Notes: generated from the letters alone by a model not told the origin. Shown: positions 18,857 to 28,711, counted from the stretch's first letter. The stretch: 64,000 nucleotides of DNA from Listeria floridensis FSL S10-1187 (GCF_000525875.1 NZ_AODF01000001.1:186001-250000); one strand, 5' to 3'. Program-made: numbers and translations.

Positions 18857-19941
18857 TCAGCTCCATTCTTTTGTACTGCTTGCTTGAGCTTCTTTAGAGC
18901 AAGAGTATTTTTCTTCCATTAATTTTTCGTAGTAGCGATTCCATCTTTCAAAGAAATGATCAAGTGAAAAATCTGCTTTTACTTTTTTTATAGGCAGCAC
19001 TTGAAAACTCTTCTCGCAGTTTTTTATCATTTAAAAAGGCTCTCAGTTTTTCTGTCATCTCTGTGATATCTCCCGGTTTAACCATCATGCCGTTTTGATT
19101 GTCTTGTATAACTTGTGGAATCCCACCAACGTCTGATGCTAAGTTTGGAATTCCTTCTGCCATTGTTTCTAAAATCGACATTGGCAGTCCTTCTTGGTAA
19201 GAAGGAAGTAAATGCAGCACTGTACTCGCCATGACTTTTTCCCGTTCTTCTTTTAAAAGCCACCCGCCTAAGCTGACGTTTTGACTAGCGAGTGCTTCCA
19301 TTTCTTGTTCCACTTCTTCGATTTCTCCATCCCCAAACAAAGTAAAGTGGATATCTGGAAATTCTGCTTCAATTTGTTTAGCCATATGCAAGATATCATA
19401 GCTCCCTTTGCGTTTTCCTAGGCGCCCAAGTGTAATAATTTCTGTCGCACGTGAATTGTAACTTGGTTTATCTGGTACTATAACAGCATTTTCGATAATT
19501 TCGATTGGTGTTATCGTAAGCTGCTGATAAAATTCTGCCCATTCCTCACTTAAAACTACTAATCCGTCTAAGTGGTCAAGCTCGCGTTGAATGCGTTTTT
19601 TTTGTTCGCTTGCTTGAGGTTTTAAAAAATGTATCAAACTGCGAGGCATGCATATGGAAAACCACCTGGACATTCCGCGGAACAAGTCTAGCTAAAATCG
19701 CTTTCCTGTAAAAACTGCTTTTATGAGCAACATGGAAATGTACCACATCAATTTTTTCTTGTTTGATTTTTTGACGAAGCGTAAAAAGCGCTTTGATTCC
19801 TGCATAATATTTATGCTTTTCTTCCCAAGTAGCGAGATAAAAGATTTTATTCTTTCCTTGATAATATTCTTTAAAGTTTGAAATAACGGTTGCGATGCCG
19901 CCTTTGGAATCAGACTCTGGTCCAACCATCAATATATTCAC
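18857..19941 (-). CDS. GT4-type glycosyltransferase (frame broken twice)
   Basis: Removing one base from each of the runs 19596-19603 and 18983-18989 joins three frames into a 360-residue protein. The N-terminal half begins MNILMVGPESDSKGGIATVI, with the GGIA loop typical of GT-B donor/acceptor clefts. The C-terminal half has the GT4 motifs EIITLGRLGKRKG and LLPSYQEGLPMSILETMAEG (the E-x7-E region). Its start overlaps the end of the polymerase gene by 32 bases. It probably adds one sugar of the repeat unit on the cytosolic face. Donor and linkage are unknown. Confidence 0.82.
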
Positions 19942-21247
19942 TTTGCTTCACTTCCTTCGAAACATCTTCTATCACCTGCATGGAAGAATGCTTATATTTT
20001 TGTAAAATAATTCCGCCGCACACGAGTCCGAGCATCGTTGATGATAGCGCTGAGAACATGACGTGCCCCGCGGAAATGCTGTAAAACATGAACACCATAA
20101 AGGCTAATGTATAGATACTGCGATTTTGTTTTTTTAGTGATACAAAGAAGAAATAGCCAAGCATCACAGTTGTAAGCACAACACCTATAAAACCAAGTGC
20201 GTAAAGCCCGTCAACTGGATCCATTTCAATTAGCCCAAGTCGTTCAAAATGGATTAATCGGTATTCAAAGCCAAAACCAATCAGCGGGATAAGAAAATTG
20301 TTATTATTGTCTACAAATAATTCATATCCACCCGCCATGTAATCACTGCGCGAACTGGTTAACAGCCGAACAAGGTTCCCGTTATAAAGCCGGTAAAAAT
20401 AAGTAATTCGGTCAACTGTTCCTGATGTTGCAGAAATGATAAAGTCCCAGCCGGCGATTATCAGGCCAATCAGCGCTGCAACTGCAATCATAAATGTTAC
20501 GATACGGTAAATCGGTTTGAACTCTTTCTGGCAAAAAAGAAAATGAATCAAAATTCCTACTGTAAACACAATGCCATAGACAATACCGGTTTTAGTACTG
20601 ATTAAAATAAGAGAAACAATGATTCCTAGATAAAGTAGCAGCAAAAACAGCGATTGTTTCACGGCTTTTCTTCGCAGTGCTTTTGTAAAGAGCCAGCCAA
20701 CAAACGTCGCGTTAATCATGAAAGCGATCGTTAAATCATTACTCGCATAGAAAAAACTTTTATAACCTGCATTGCTGTTTACATAGGCTTGATTGCCGAC
20801 ATTCAAAAAGTACGGAATTAACATACCAAGGGTAAAGAAAATACTGATTGCAAGAAAAACTTTGCTATAATTCATTTGCAAAAAGATTTCTTTGCGCTGA
20901 TAGACGAAATAGGCGATAACAACCCATAAGAAAAATTTGGTAAAAACGGTTAGGTCAGCAAATAAAATTGATATTGAATTCTGCAGAACAATCGCTTGTA
21001 TAACCAGAAGCATGAGCGATCCGATAATAAATGTAACGGTAATAAATGTATAAAGATTTTTTCTTAAACCTGCGTGAATAATACAGCAAACAAGGTAGAT
21101 AAAGCAGAAGAAGCGATAGGCTGTTCCCACTGGAATTGGGATATGAGAGCTGATGAAAAGCCCGTTCATAAAGTCGATTAACGGAAATACCGACATGATA
21201 ATGAAAAAGAAATAAATATTAAGCGGTTTTTTTTGCGTCAATGACAT
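19910..21247 (-). CDS. Wzy/O-antigen ligase-like polysaccharide polymerase
   Basis: A 445-residue integral membrane protein with about 11 helices and a large loop near residues 285-335 (TYFYRLYNGNLVRLLTSSRSDYMAGG), as in the O-antigen polymerase/ligase superfamily. The start MSLTQKKPLN follows a GGAGG-type site. It would polymerise lipid-linked repeat units on the outer surface. It lies 12 bases after the acyltransferase and overlaps the following glycosyltransferase. The family call rests on topology, loop and context, because these proteins share little sequence. Confidence 0.75.
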   Translation of the reverse strand: MSLTQKKPLNIYFFFIIMSVFPLIDFMNGLFISSHIPIPVGTAYRFFCFIYLVCCIIHAGLRKNLYTFITVTFIIGSLMLLVIQAIVLQNSISILFADLTVFTKFFLWVVIAYFVYQRKEIFLQMNYSKVFLAISIFFTLGMLIPYFLNVGNQAYVNSNAGYKSFFYASNDLTIAFMINATFVGWLFTKALRRKAVKQSLFLLLLYLGIIVSLILISTKTGIVYGIVFTVGILIHFLFCQKEFKPIYRIVTFMIAVAALIGLIIAGWDFIISATSGTVDRITYFYRLYNGNLVRLLTSSRSDYMAGGYELFVDNNNNFLIPLIGFGFEYRLIHFERLGLIEMDPVDGLYALGFIGVVLTTVMLGYFFFVSLKKQNRSIYTLAFMVFMFYSISAGHVMFSALSSTMLGLVCGGIILQKYKHSSMQVIEDVSKEVKQSEYIDGWTRV

Positions 21248-21259
21248 CGTCCTCCTTTT

Positions 21260-22375
21260 TTATCCATTCATCCTTTCCTTGCCTGTATCAGCAAGATTTA
21301 AATGAAAATGATTGATTGTTTTTTCAAGCTTTCGCCCAAGTTGCAATGCTGATTTCTCGATCAGCACGTATGACAGATAGGCCGCTGCAAAAATAAGCGG
21401 CAAGCTTAGCAGTTCAATTACAAAAATAGATGGAATCGTATCGTACAGTAAGTAAATCCACGGAATGAAGACTACACAATGCACGAGATAGATGCTAAAT
21501 GAAATTTTTCCTAAAAACAGATAGATAGGCTGTACCAAAAAGTTCTGTGCTTTTTTTGATTGGAAACAAACGAGGAGTATACCTACACAGCCGATACTGA
21601 TTACAACGTCTGAAAATACCTGAGGCAAATTTATGCCCACTAGATGCAGCACAATCACATGCAGATAGAGCACCATTGAAAAAGCAGTGACCGCTATTTT
21701 TTGATTCCTGCTGAACGCCCAAACCGCATCCCAGTGCAGCGCCAGCACAATTCCGATGATAAAAAAGCCAAGATGGAAAATCGTTTGTCCAAGCATAAAT
21801 TGTTGATCAATCGCAAACAGCACTACTGTTCCAAGGCCGAATGCTAGAATGACAAACCCAGCCGCCCATTTTATGCCTTTATTTTTTATGAAATAATAGA
21901 ATAGCGGAAAGACAATCGAAATTCGTAGTTCAACGATCAGCGACCAAATGACTGGGTCAATCCGGTCCACGTCATTACCAACCATGAAAATATTTTCAAA
22001 GAAAACATGCCACTGAAGGGTTGTTCCTTCTGCATTAAACCATGATGAAAGACCCGCAATTCCTGTTGGTTCAAACCCTAAAAACAAACACTCTGCTAAA
22101 ATAATCACTGCAAGAAATGGGAGATAAATTCGGCAAAATCGTTTGACTAAAAACGCTCCGTATTCTTGCCACGAAAAATTAGATTTGTTTTTCAGTGCCA
22201 GACTAAGTGCAATTCCACTGAGCAAGAAGAAGAAAATAACAGCACTTCTTCCAAGCGGTTGAAATATTTCTTTTGCTAATGATTCCTCTTGAAAAGTTTC
22301 AGCAAAATGTGTAGCGATCACAGTAACTGCTGCAATTCCTCTTAGTGAATCCAAAAAGTAGATTCGTTTTGGCAT
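21260..22375 (-). CDS. Membrane acyltransferase, OafA/Acyl_transf_3 family
   Basis: A 371-residue protein with about 10 membrane helices. The family signature is clear at the N-terminus: RIYFLDSLRGIAAVTVIATHF (LRG and the catalytic-type histidine) and later FFFLLSGIALSLAL. It probably acetylates a sugar of the polysaccharide. It is 21 bases behind the WecG/TagA-like gene in the same operon. The acyl donor and the acceptor position cannot be read from the sequence. Confidence 0.85.
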   Translation of the reverse strand: MPKRIYFLDSLRGIAAVTVIATHFAETFQEESLAKEIFQPLGRSAVIFFFLLSGIALSLALKNKSNFSWQEYGAFLVKRFCRIYLPFLAVIILAECLFLGFEPTGIAGLSSWFNAEGTTLQWHVFFENIFMVGNDVDRIDPVIWSLIVELRISIVFPLFYYFIKNKGIKWAAGFVILAFGLGTVVLFAIDQQFMLGQTIFHLGFFIIGIVLALHWDAVWAFSRNQKIAVTAFSMVLYLHVIVLHLVGINLPQVFSDVVISIGCVGILLVCFQSKKAQNFLVQPIYLFLGKISFSIYLVHCVVFIPWIYLLYDTIPSIFVIELLSLPLIFAAAYLSYVLIEKSALQLGRKLEKTINHFHLNLADTGKERMNG

Positions 22376-22396
22376 TCCTTTTTTGCCCCCTGTTTC

Positions 22397-23137
22397 TTAA
22401 TTACGGTTCATTTTCGCCTTGCCGACCTTAAAGAGAAACGATGCGTTCCCTGTAACACTGCGGCTGAACATCCGACGCGGTTCTTGAATAAAGCGATAAA
22501 ACCACTCAAGACCTGACTTTTGCATCCATACGGGTGCACGTTTTGTTTTTCCGGCAATGACATCAAAACTTCCGCCGACGCCCATCGAAAATGGAACTTT
22601 CATGACATTTTTATACTCATTAATCCAAAATTCTTTTTGCGGGCTGGAAAAAGCGACAAACAAAATATCCGCTTTACTGTCCCGAATTTGTTCAGCAATT
22701 TGAAGCGATTCCGATTCATCGAAGTATCCATTACGATATCCTGCAATTTCAAGGTTTGGATATTCCGTTTGATGCTTCGCTACAACTTCTTGAACGACTT
22801 CTTCCGTTGCGCCAAAATAAAATGGGCGCCAGTTCTTCTCAGCTGCAAGGGCAACTAATTCCGAAAACAAGTCAATCCCCGTTACTCGTTCCGGCACATT
22901 ATAACCAAGCAATCTGCCTGCCCAAACAATCGATTGCCCATCCGCATTAATTAGCGGACAATCATTGACAATTTCTTTAAGTTCAAGATTTTTTGCCATC
23001 AAATTAATCTTGTGCGCATTGATCACCACATGTTGCGTCGGAATTCTGCTTTCAATGATGCGCTCCACTTCTTCAATCGTCTCATTCATTGTCAAACAAT
23101 CAAGTTGACTTCCCAAAAGTTCTACACGTTTACTCAT
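22397..23137 (-). CDS. WecG/TagA/CpsF-family glycosyltransferase
   Basis: I chose the ATG at 23137 (MSKRVELLGSQLDCLT), behind AGAGGGAAG, giving 246 residues. Family hallmarks: VVINAHKINLMAKN, NADGQSIVWAGRLLG, ERVTGIDLF, PFYFGATEEVV and SSPQKEFWINEY. TagA and WecG add N-acetylmannosamine or ManNAcA to GlcNAc-PP-undecaprenol, so together with the TagO-like and UDP-ManNAc dehydrogenase genes here it points to a GlcNAc-ManNAc(A) start of the repeat unit. About 97 bases separate it from the BY-kinase gene. Family secure, exact sugar inferred. Confidence 0.87.
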   Translation of the reverse strand: MSKRVELLGSQLDCLTMNETIEEVERIIESRIPTQHVVINAHKINLMAKNLELKEIVNDCPLINADGQSIVWAGRLLGYNVPERVTGIDLFSELVALAAEKNWRPFYFGATEEVVQEVVAKHQTEYPNLEIAGYRNGYFDESESLQIAEQIRDSKADILFVAFSSPQKEFWINEYKNVMKVPFSMGVGGSFDVIAGKTKRAPVWMQKSGLEWFYRFIQEPRRMFSRSVTGNASFLFKVGKAKMNRN

Positions 23138-23234
23138 ACTTCCCTCTGCCACATACATCTCTGATAAATCACCCTTCATTTCTGAAAATTAATCAAAATT
23201 TTCATTTTATTATTTTTACATTCAATTTTCCGAA

Positions 23235-23912
23235 CTATTTATAGGCATAATAATAGTAATTGCTTTTCTTCTCCGTAACGCCATTTAAGACAGCTCCTAT
23301 AATCGGTGCTCTAGTCATGCGGATTTGTTCTGCCGCTTGCTTCGTACGTTCTTTCAGCGAAGACCCAAAACGTGTGACTAGAATAACTCCATCCGATTGT
23401 GGTGCAAGAACAAGCGCATCAGAAACGATTGTAATCGGCGAAGTATCAATAATGATCAAGTCAAATTGCTGCTGTAATTCCTCTAGCACACTCGACATTT
23501 TCTTTGAACTGAGCATTTCGTTAGGATTCGGAGGAATTGCTCCGCTTGTAAGCACAAATAAGTTTTCCACTTCTGTCGGCTGATAGCTTTCTTCCAAACT
23601 AATTTCATCTGTTAAAACGGCTGAAAGACCTGTATATAAATTTTTGGAAAAAGTTTTGTGAATCGTTGGCTTGCGCAAATCTGCATCAATTAACAAGGTT
23701 TTCTTGCCTTGTTGCGCATAAACAATGGCGAGGTTGGCTGATATAGTTGATTTTCCGCTGCCCGCTTCCGGTGAAGTAATTAAAATCGTTTTAAAAGTGG
23801 AATCAATACTTGAAAAATCAATTCCAGCTCGAATTGTCTTGAACTGTTCACTCACTGGTGAATTAGGGTCATTGAATGCGACTAATTGCTTCCGATCTGT
23901 TTTTTTCTTCAT
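23235..23912 (-). CDS. CpsD/YwqD-like bacterial tyrosine kinase
   Basis: A 225-residue BY-kinase. Walker A' is SPEAGSGKST, Walker A'' is LLIDADLRKPT, and Walker B is LIIIDTSP; the C-terminus carries the autophosphorylation tyrosine cluster (SNYYYYAYK). It works with the Wzz-like adaptor encoded just upstream, whose gene overlaps it by 44 bases, to set polysaccharide chain length. I see no CpsB/YwqE or PTP-type phosphatase in the operon, which is unusual for such pairs. The kinase identity is secure. Confidence 0.92.
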   Translation of the reverse strand: MKKKTDRKQLVAFNDPNSPVSEQFKTIRAGIDFSSIDSTFKTILITSPEAGSGKSTISANLAIVYAQQGKKTLLIDADLRKPTIHKTFSKNLYTGLSAVLTDEISLEESYQPTEVENLFVLTSGAIPPNPNEMLSSKKMSSVLEELQQQFDLIIIDTSPITIVSDALVLAPQSDGVILVTRFGSSLKERTKQAAEQIRMTRAPIIGAVLNGVTEKKSNYYYYAYK

Positions 23913-24633
23913 TTATTATCTTCCTCCTTTCAAAACTTTTCTCCGTCTCCATCTGATCCGGCTCAAAAGCATTTACCGTACCAAGAACAGTAAGTCCAAG
24001 TGCTTCTTGCAAGTCATCCACATTTTTTATCGTACGATCGAAAATCGTTTGAACAAATATAATCATCGCTCCGATTAATGCTCCGACAACAAATGACAAT
24101 CCTAACATCAAGCTTTTATGCGGCTTCACAGGTGCTTGTGTCTTCGAATACTGTGCTTCAGATAATATCGTAACATTATCAACTTTCATAATATTCGGTA
24201 TTTGTCTTTCGAATACTTGCGCTGTTTTATTCGCAATTGCCGTTGCATCCTTTGCATTGGTGTATTCCGCAGCAATTTCTATGATTTGCGAATTGGAATT
24301 ATTGCTAACTTGAATCGCATTAGCAAGCTCTGTTTGCGAATATTTATTACTGAGTTCTTTTTCAACTTCCTTGAGAATCCGCGGACTCGTCACAATTGCA
24401 CTATACGTATCAACAAGTTGCAGGTTTGCTTGAACATCTTGCGCTTGAATGCTACTATCTTTTGAATCCACTTGATTGACCAGCACTTGCGTTTTACTTT
24501 GATAAATCGGTGTAGCACCAAACCAAAGATAAATGCTCATGATGCACACACATAACCCAATCGCTCCAAGGATATACCATTTGCCGCGATTAATAGCACC
24601 AAAGATTCTTTTTAAATCGATTAATTCCTCCAT
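23869..24633 (-). CDS. Wzz/CapA-like chain-length regulator and kinase adaptor
   Basis: A 254-residue protein with membrane helices near residues 18-38 and 172-195 around an extracellular domain, and a short cytosolic tail. The Pro-rich segment TQAPVKPHKSLML before the second helix is typical of the family. In Gram-positive bacteria this protein activates the separate BY-kinase, whose gene overlaps its 3' end here. The pair controls length and possibly attachment of the polymer. It starts 21 bases after the dehydrogenase. Confidence 0.9.
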   Translation of the reverse strand: MEELIDLKRIFGAINRGKWYILGAIGLCVCIMSIYLWFGATPIYQSKTQVLVNQVDSKDSSIQAQDVQANLQLVDTYSAIVTSPRILKEVEKELSNKYSQTELANAIQVSNNSNSQIIEIAAEYTNAKDATAIANKTAQVFERQIPNIMKVDNVTILSEAQYSKTQAPVKPHKSLMLGLSFVVGALIGAMIIFVQTIFDRTIKNVDDLQEALGLTVLGTVNAFEPDQMETEKSFERRKIINEEKNRSEAISRIQ

Positions 24634-24654
24634 TGCACTCTCCTACTCCATTTA

Positions 24655-25936
24655 TTAAAACGAAGGGACTTTTTCAATGCGCTTCAGCGAGGCAATATTG
24701 CCGAGAGAAAGATAATGATCTTTCACCGTTTCGCTTGGAAATATATTTTTCGTATCAAAAACATAATTCTGCTTCATTTCACTTAAATCCGCTTCAGTTA
24801 ATGTCTTAAATTCATTGTGGTCTGTTAAAACAAGTAACAAATCGCTATCCAAAGTTGCTTTCTTAAAGTCTTTTTCAATCCATGGCTGTTCAACATGTGG
24901 ATCAAAAATACTCACTTCATAGCTTTCGTCATCCAACAATTTTTGTGTAATTTCAAGTGCTGGACTTTCCCGAATATCATCAACATTTCCTTTATACGTT
25001 ACACCGAGAACAGTAATTTTCTTACCATCTATTTGTTCCATCAACATCTTTGTTCTTGAAAAAACAAAGTCCGGCATTGATGTATTAATTCCACGTGCAG
25101 TTTGAATAAGAGGCGTTGTTTCCGGTGTGCTCGCGACAATAAAGTAAGGATCAACCGCTAAGCAATGTCCACCAACACCAGGGCCTGGTGAATGGATATT
25201 AACACGCGGATGTTTATTGGCCATTTGAATCACTTCAAGTGCATCGATATCCAAATCTTCGCCAATTTTAACGAGCTCATTCGCAAGCGCAATGTTTACA
25301 TCTCGGTAGGTATTTTCCATTAGTTTAGAAAGTTCTGCTGCCGATGCGGATGAAGTAATTAATTCTCCTTCAACAAAAATACTGTAGATTTTTTTTTCCA
25401 GCATCCGTGCATGCATCGGTCACACCGCCAATAATTCGATTATTAAATTTAAGTTCATGTAAAATCTTACCTGGTAGCACACGTTCTGGGCAGTGTACCA
25501 GATAAATATCCTTCCCAATTTCAAATCCAGCTGCTTCAATTAGCGGCTTTACAAAGTCTTCCGTTGTACGAGGAGCAATTGTCGATTCAATAATCACCGT
25601 GTTTCCTTTTTCAAGATGGGGGATAAGCGACTTCACTGCATCAAGTACATACGTTAAATCACAACTTTTATACTGATCATCTTTATTCGGCGTTGGAACA
25701 GCAACAATAAATGCATCCGCAGCTTCTACATTAAGCTGTGCTTTAAAGTTCCCAGACTCTATCGCTTTTTTCAGTTCTGCTTCAAGTCCAGGTTCCTCTA
25801 AATGCACATGCCCGTTATTTAATAGTTTTACTACATCTTCTTTAACATCTACTCCAATAACTTTCTGATCATGGTTAGCAAACATAATCGCTGTCGGTAA
25901 TCCAATGTAACCTAAGCCGATCGTAACAATCTTCAT
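24655..25936 (-). CDS. UDP-N-acetylmannosamine dehydrogenase-like enzyme (frame broken)
   Basis: Two frames join into a 426-residue protein if one base is removed from the nine-base run 25389-25397 (junction GKKIYSIFVEGELI). The Rossmann motif GLGYIGLPTA opens the protein; VPTPNKDDQ, the catalytic-cysteine region SPGPGVGGHCLAVDPYF and VLGVTYKGNVDDIRESPA are all present, as in the UDP-glucose/UDP-ManNAc dehydrogenase family. The sequence resembles WecC-type enzymes, so the product is probably UDP-ManNAcA. No 2-epimerase that makes UDP-ManNAc lies in the cluster, so it would have to come from elsewhere. Family sure, substrate inferred. Confidence 0.85.
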
Positions 25937-25959
25937 TCTGACACCTTCTCATATCTTTT

Positions 25960-26452
25960 CTATTTTTCTTTTACTTCCCAAGTCGCTGCAACATCATCAG
26001 CAGGTTTGTATTGCAATTCTGTTGGTTTAATATCTTTCTTTAGTACAAAATAAACTGTTCCAGTAAGCGATTCGCCTTTTTCAAAAGAATCTCCAAACGA
26101 TGCATAGCTGTAATCTGGTGCTACCGTTTTCCCATCACTTGTTTTTAAAACAAAGTCGGTTGTTCCAAGACCTTTTTGATCATTGCTGACATTTTCGCCC
26201 TTCACTTTAAAGCTGTAGACTTTTTCGCCAGAATCATTTTTATTAGAAACTTTACTTACATCACTGTTTTCTAAAGTAATTTTCATATTATCTACTGTAA
26301 CTGTATGATCATTTGCAGATACTGTTACACTTTTGTTTTCGTTTGTTTCTTTTTTTATCTTTACTATCTGATTTATCTGTTGCAGCACCACTTGAACATG
26401 CTGTTAAAAAAGCAACAAACAAAGCGCTGAGAATCAATAAAATCTTCTTCAT
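25960..26452 (-). CDS. DUF4352-like lipoprotein (frame broken)
   Basis: With one base removed from the seven-base run 26350-26356, the ATG at 26452 (behind GGAGG) gives a 163-residue lipoprotein. The signal MKKILLILSALFVAFLTAC ends in a proper lipobox with Cys19, followed by a polar linker and a beta-rich domain (VTVDNMKITLENSDVSKV; FVLKTSDGKTVAPDYSY) of the DUF4352 kind. It lies between the secreted repeat protein and the UDP-ManNAc dehydrogenase in one direction. It would sit on the outer membrane face, possibly helping polymer or adhesin assembly; the role is unknown. Confidence 0.7.
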
Positions 26453-26473
26453 TTTTAAGTCCTCCATAAAATT

Positions 26474-26514
26474 GAATTCATTGAGATGCCTGATTTAGGC
26501 ACCTCAATGAATCG
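26474..26514 (-). promoter_or_regulatory. Intra-operon hairpin between secreted protein and lipoprotein genes
   Basis: A long stem: GATTCATTGAG-TGCCT pairs with AGGCA-CTCAATGAATT, with one internal mismatch and an AAATC-type loop. No T run follows on the minus strand, so it is better explained as a partial terminator or an mRNA-stabilising element than as a full stop. Confidence 0.5.
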
Positions 26515-26527
26515 TGATTCACTTGTC

Positions 26528-28711
26528 TTATGCAGTAAATGTATAAGTTGCAAGTTCTTTGTGTGCAGTTGTCTTGTTGTATCCGTAGATTTTAACTTTC
26601 GAACCAAGGTTGATTGCTTTTGTCCAGTAAGTGAACGAACCGTTAGAGTTGAATGTTCCACCCCAAGGTTGAACAACGCCGTCAACTTCGATATAAGCTA
26701 CTTCGATGTCGCCAGTGAAGTGACCTTCGATGTTAGCAGTATTCCAGTTATATTTAGCATCTACAAACGAACCTTTTAGGTTAGAACCAGCTACAGATTG
26801 AACTGTGATCGTTTTTCTATCTAATTCTTTACGAGTATTTGGTTTTGCTGCATCATAAGCAACTAATTCTACTTTTTGTCCTGCTTTAAGCGCTCCAGCA
26901 TAGTAAGAGAAGTTTCCGTTTGAGAACGTACCACCACTGCTTTTATATGCACCGTCGATATACATATCAACTTGCTTCACATCGCCAGAATACGAACCTG
27001 TAACACTAGAATCGCCATCATAAACTGCGCTTGGATTGATTGTTCCAGAAGTTACAACTGCTGGTGCTTGAACGATAAAGCTCTTTCTGTCTAGCTCTTT
27101 ACGCTCGTTTGGTTTTGTTGCATCATAAGCAACTAGTTCTACTTTTTGTCCTGCTTTAAGTGAACCTGCATAGTAAGAGAAGTTTCCGTTCGAGAACGTA
27201 CCGCCGCTGCTCTTATATACGCCGTCAATATACATATCAACTTGTTTCACATCGCCAGTATACGTACCAGTGATTGTTGTTTCGCCTGCAGAAGCAGTTT
27301 TAGGATTAATAGTTCCAGAAGTAGCAACTACTTGATCTTTGATGTTTACTTGTTTGCGATCTAATTCATTACCGTCTTTGTCATAAGCAACGATTACAGC
27401 ATTATCAGTCTTGCTAGTGATCGTGTTTACGCCAATCCAGAATGAATAGCTTCCATCTTTACTGAACGTTCCGCCTTTGTTTCCAAGCTCAGTGTTGTTA
27501 ACGATTAGTTTAGCGTGGTCAATATCGCCAGTAAATGCACCAGTGATGTTTGCTTCGCCAAGCGTATAGTCAGCCGTTTTAAGCGTTCCCTCAGTGTTTC
27601 CACCTGGGTTCCCTCCATTGCCGTCTCCTTCAACAACTTTAACTTGTCCAACTTTTTCAGTAGCAAGACCTGTGCTGTTTACAACACGGTAAGTGACATT
27701 GTATGTTCCCGGAGTACGTGTATCAACTTGGCTGTCTTTCACTTGTAGTTTGTTTGTGATCATACCGTCTTTTGCATCTGTTGCGATTACACCTTTAAGC
27801 GCAATCTCGTTCGTGTAGTCTGAACCAACTTTTACTTCTGTAACGCGATTTTCAGTGAATTCGATTTCTGGTTTTTCAACACCATAACCAGGATCAAGTT
27901 TTTGAACGTTCAAATCAGCTTTATCGCTAAGTTTACCGATGAGGTTGATTCCACCATGTTGTTTACCATTGAATGTATATTTTCCATTTACTGCGTCAGG
28001 AATGCGTACTCCTGATTTTTGAACAGCCGCTCCTAGATCAATATCCACATAAGTGACTACTCCATTTACCGGTTGAACAATTGTCCCTGTAAATCTAGGG
28101 TTAATAACTTCTAAACGATGTTTCGAAGCGTTATATGTGATCTTTCCAGAGTTAACTGGTTCTGGTTGACGGTCAACGCCCCAGATCATGTGACCAGTTT
28201 TTGCGGATACACTTTCAACAAATTCTTTAGTGTTTGCAAGTTCTTTAAGCTCATCTGGCAAATAGATATATGCAGTAGTTTGAGCTGCAATGCTTCCTTC
28301 TACTAAAGTGCTACGTTGTACGCTGATTTGTAAGTGTCCTGTTGTTTCTCCGTCAATGATCGACAAACCATTTTTCACTACAGATGTATCACCTGTAATT
28401 GTAGTTTTTGTTGTGAAACCAACTGAAATACCTGCTGCTGGATCAATTTCGTCGTTCCCAGCAACCGCAGTTGTGTCAGTTGCTCCTTCTGTAGTTGCTG
28501 CTTCGTTGTTTCCTTCTGTAGATTCAGCAACTGTAGTATTCTCAGCTGCTTCGTTGTTTTGTTCTTGTTCAGTAACAATCGCACCCTCTACCGTGCTAAT
28601 TTCTTCAGCGTCTGCCGCCCATGCTGTAATTGGTGTTACTAAAACATTTCCCATAAGTGTAAGCGTTGCTGCAATTGTTAATACCTTTTTTCCTGTACTT
28701 TTCTTAGACAT
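26528..28711 (-). CDS. Large secreted protein with repeated Ig-like domains
   Basis: A 727-residue protein starting behind AAAGGAG. A signal peptide (about residues 1-33, ending TPITAWAADA) is followed by a Glu/Thr/Ala-rich linker, an unassigned domain to about residue 290, a DUF5011-like Ig domain (DAKDGMITNKLQV; PGTYNVTYRV), and four C-terminal repeats of 75 to 90 residues. The middle two are nearly identical (VKQVDMYIDG, SSGGTFSNGNFSYYAG, KAGQKVELVAYDA). There is no LPxTG, GW or WxL anchor, so it is probably released or bound non-covalently, perhaps to the polysaccharide encoded by the downstream operon. I do not recognise a named family for the whole protein; an adhesin or matrix role is inference. 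Confidence 0.75.
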   Translation of the reverse strand: MSKKSTGKKVLTIAATLTLMGNVLVTPITAWAADAEEISTVEGAIVTEQEQNNEAAENTTVAESTEGNNEAATTEGATDTTAVAGNDEIDPAAGISVGFTTKTTITGDTSVVKNGLSIIDGETTGHLQISVQRSTLVEGSIAAQTTAYIYLPDELKELANTKEFVESVSAKTGHMIWGVDRQPEPVNSGKITYNASKHRLEVINPRFTGTIVQPVNGVVTYVDIDLGAAVQKSGVRIPDAVNGKYTFNGKQHGGINLIGKLSDKADLNVQKLDPGYGVEKPEIEFTENRVTEVKVGSDYTNEIALKGVIATDAKDGMITNKLQVKDSQVDTRTPGTYNVTYRVVNSTGLATEKVGQVKVVEGDGNGGNPGGNTEGTLKTADYTLGEANITGAFTGDIDHAKLIVNNTELGNKGGTFSKDGSYSFWIGVNTITSKTDNAVIVAYDKDGNELDRKQVNIKDQVVATSGTINPKTASAGETTITGTYTGDVKQVDMYIDGVYKSSGGTFSNGNFSYYAGSLKAGQKVELVAYDATKPNERKELDRKSFIVQAPAVVTSGTINPSAVYDGDSSVTGSYSGDVKQVDMYIDGAYKSSGGTFSNGNFSYYAGALKAGQKVELVAYDAAKPNTRKELDRKTITVQSVAGSNLKGSFVDAKYNWNTANIEGHFTGDIEVAYIEVDGVVQPWGGTFNSNGSFTYWTKAINLGSKVKIYGYNKTTAHKELATYTFTA
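26800..27325 (-). repeat. Two near-identical 260-base coding repeats
   Basis: Adjacent copies encode the two most similar domains of the secreted protein, each starting near TSGTINP and ending near RKELDRK. The nucleotide identity is high, which makes copy-number change by slippage or recombination plausible. Confidence 0.85.

Noticed and set aside
26800-27325. The two near-identical repeats as a CRISPR-like or mobile element
   Set aside because: They are in-frame coding repeats of an Ig-like domain without spacers, terminal inverted repeats or transposase.
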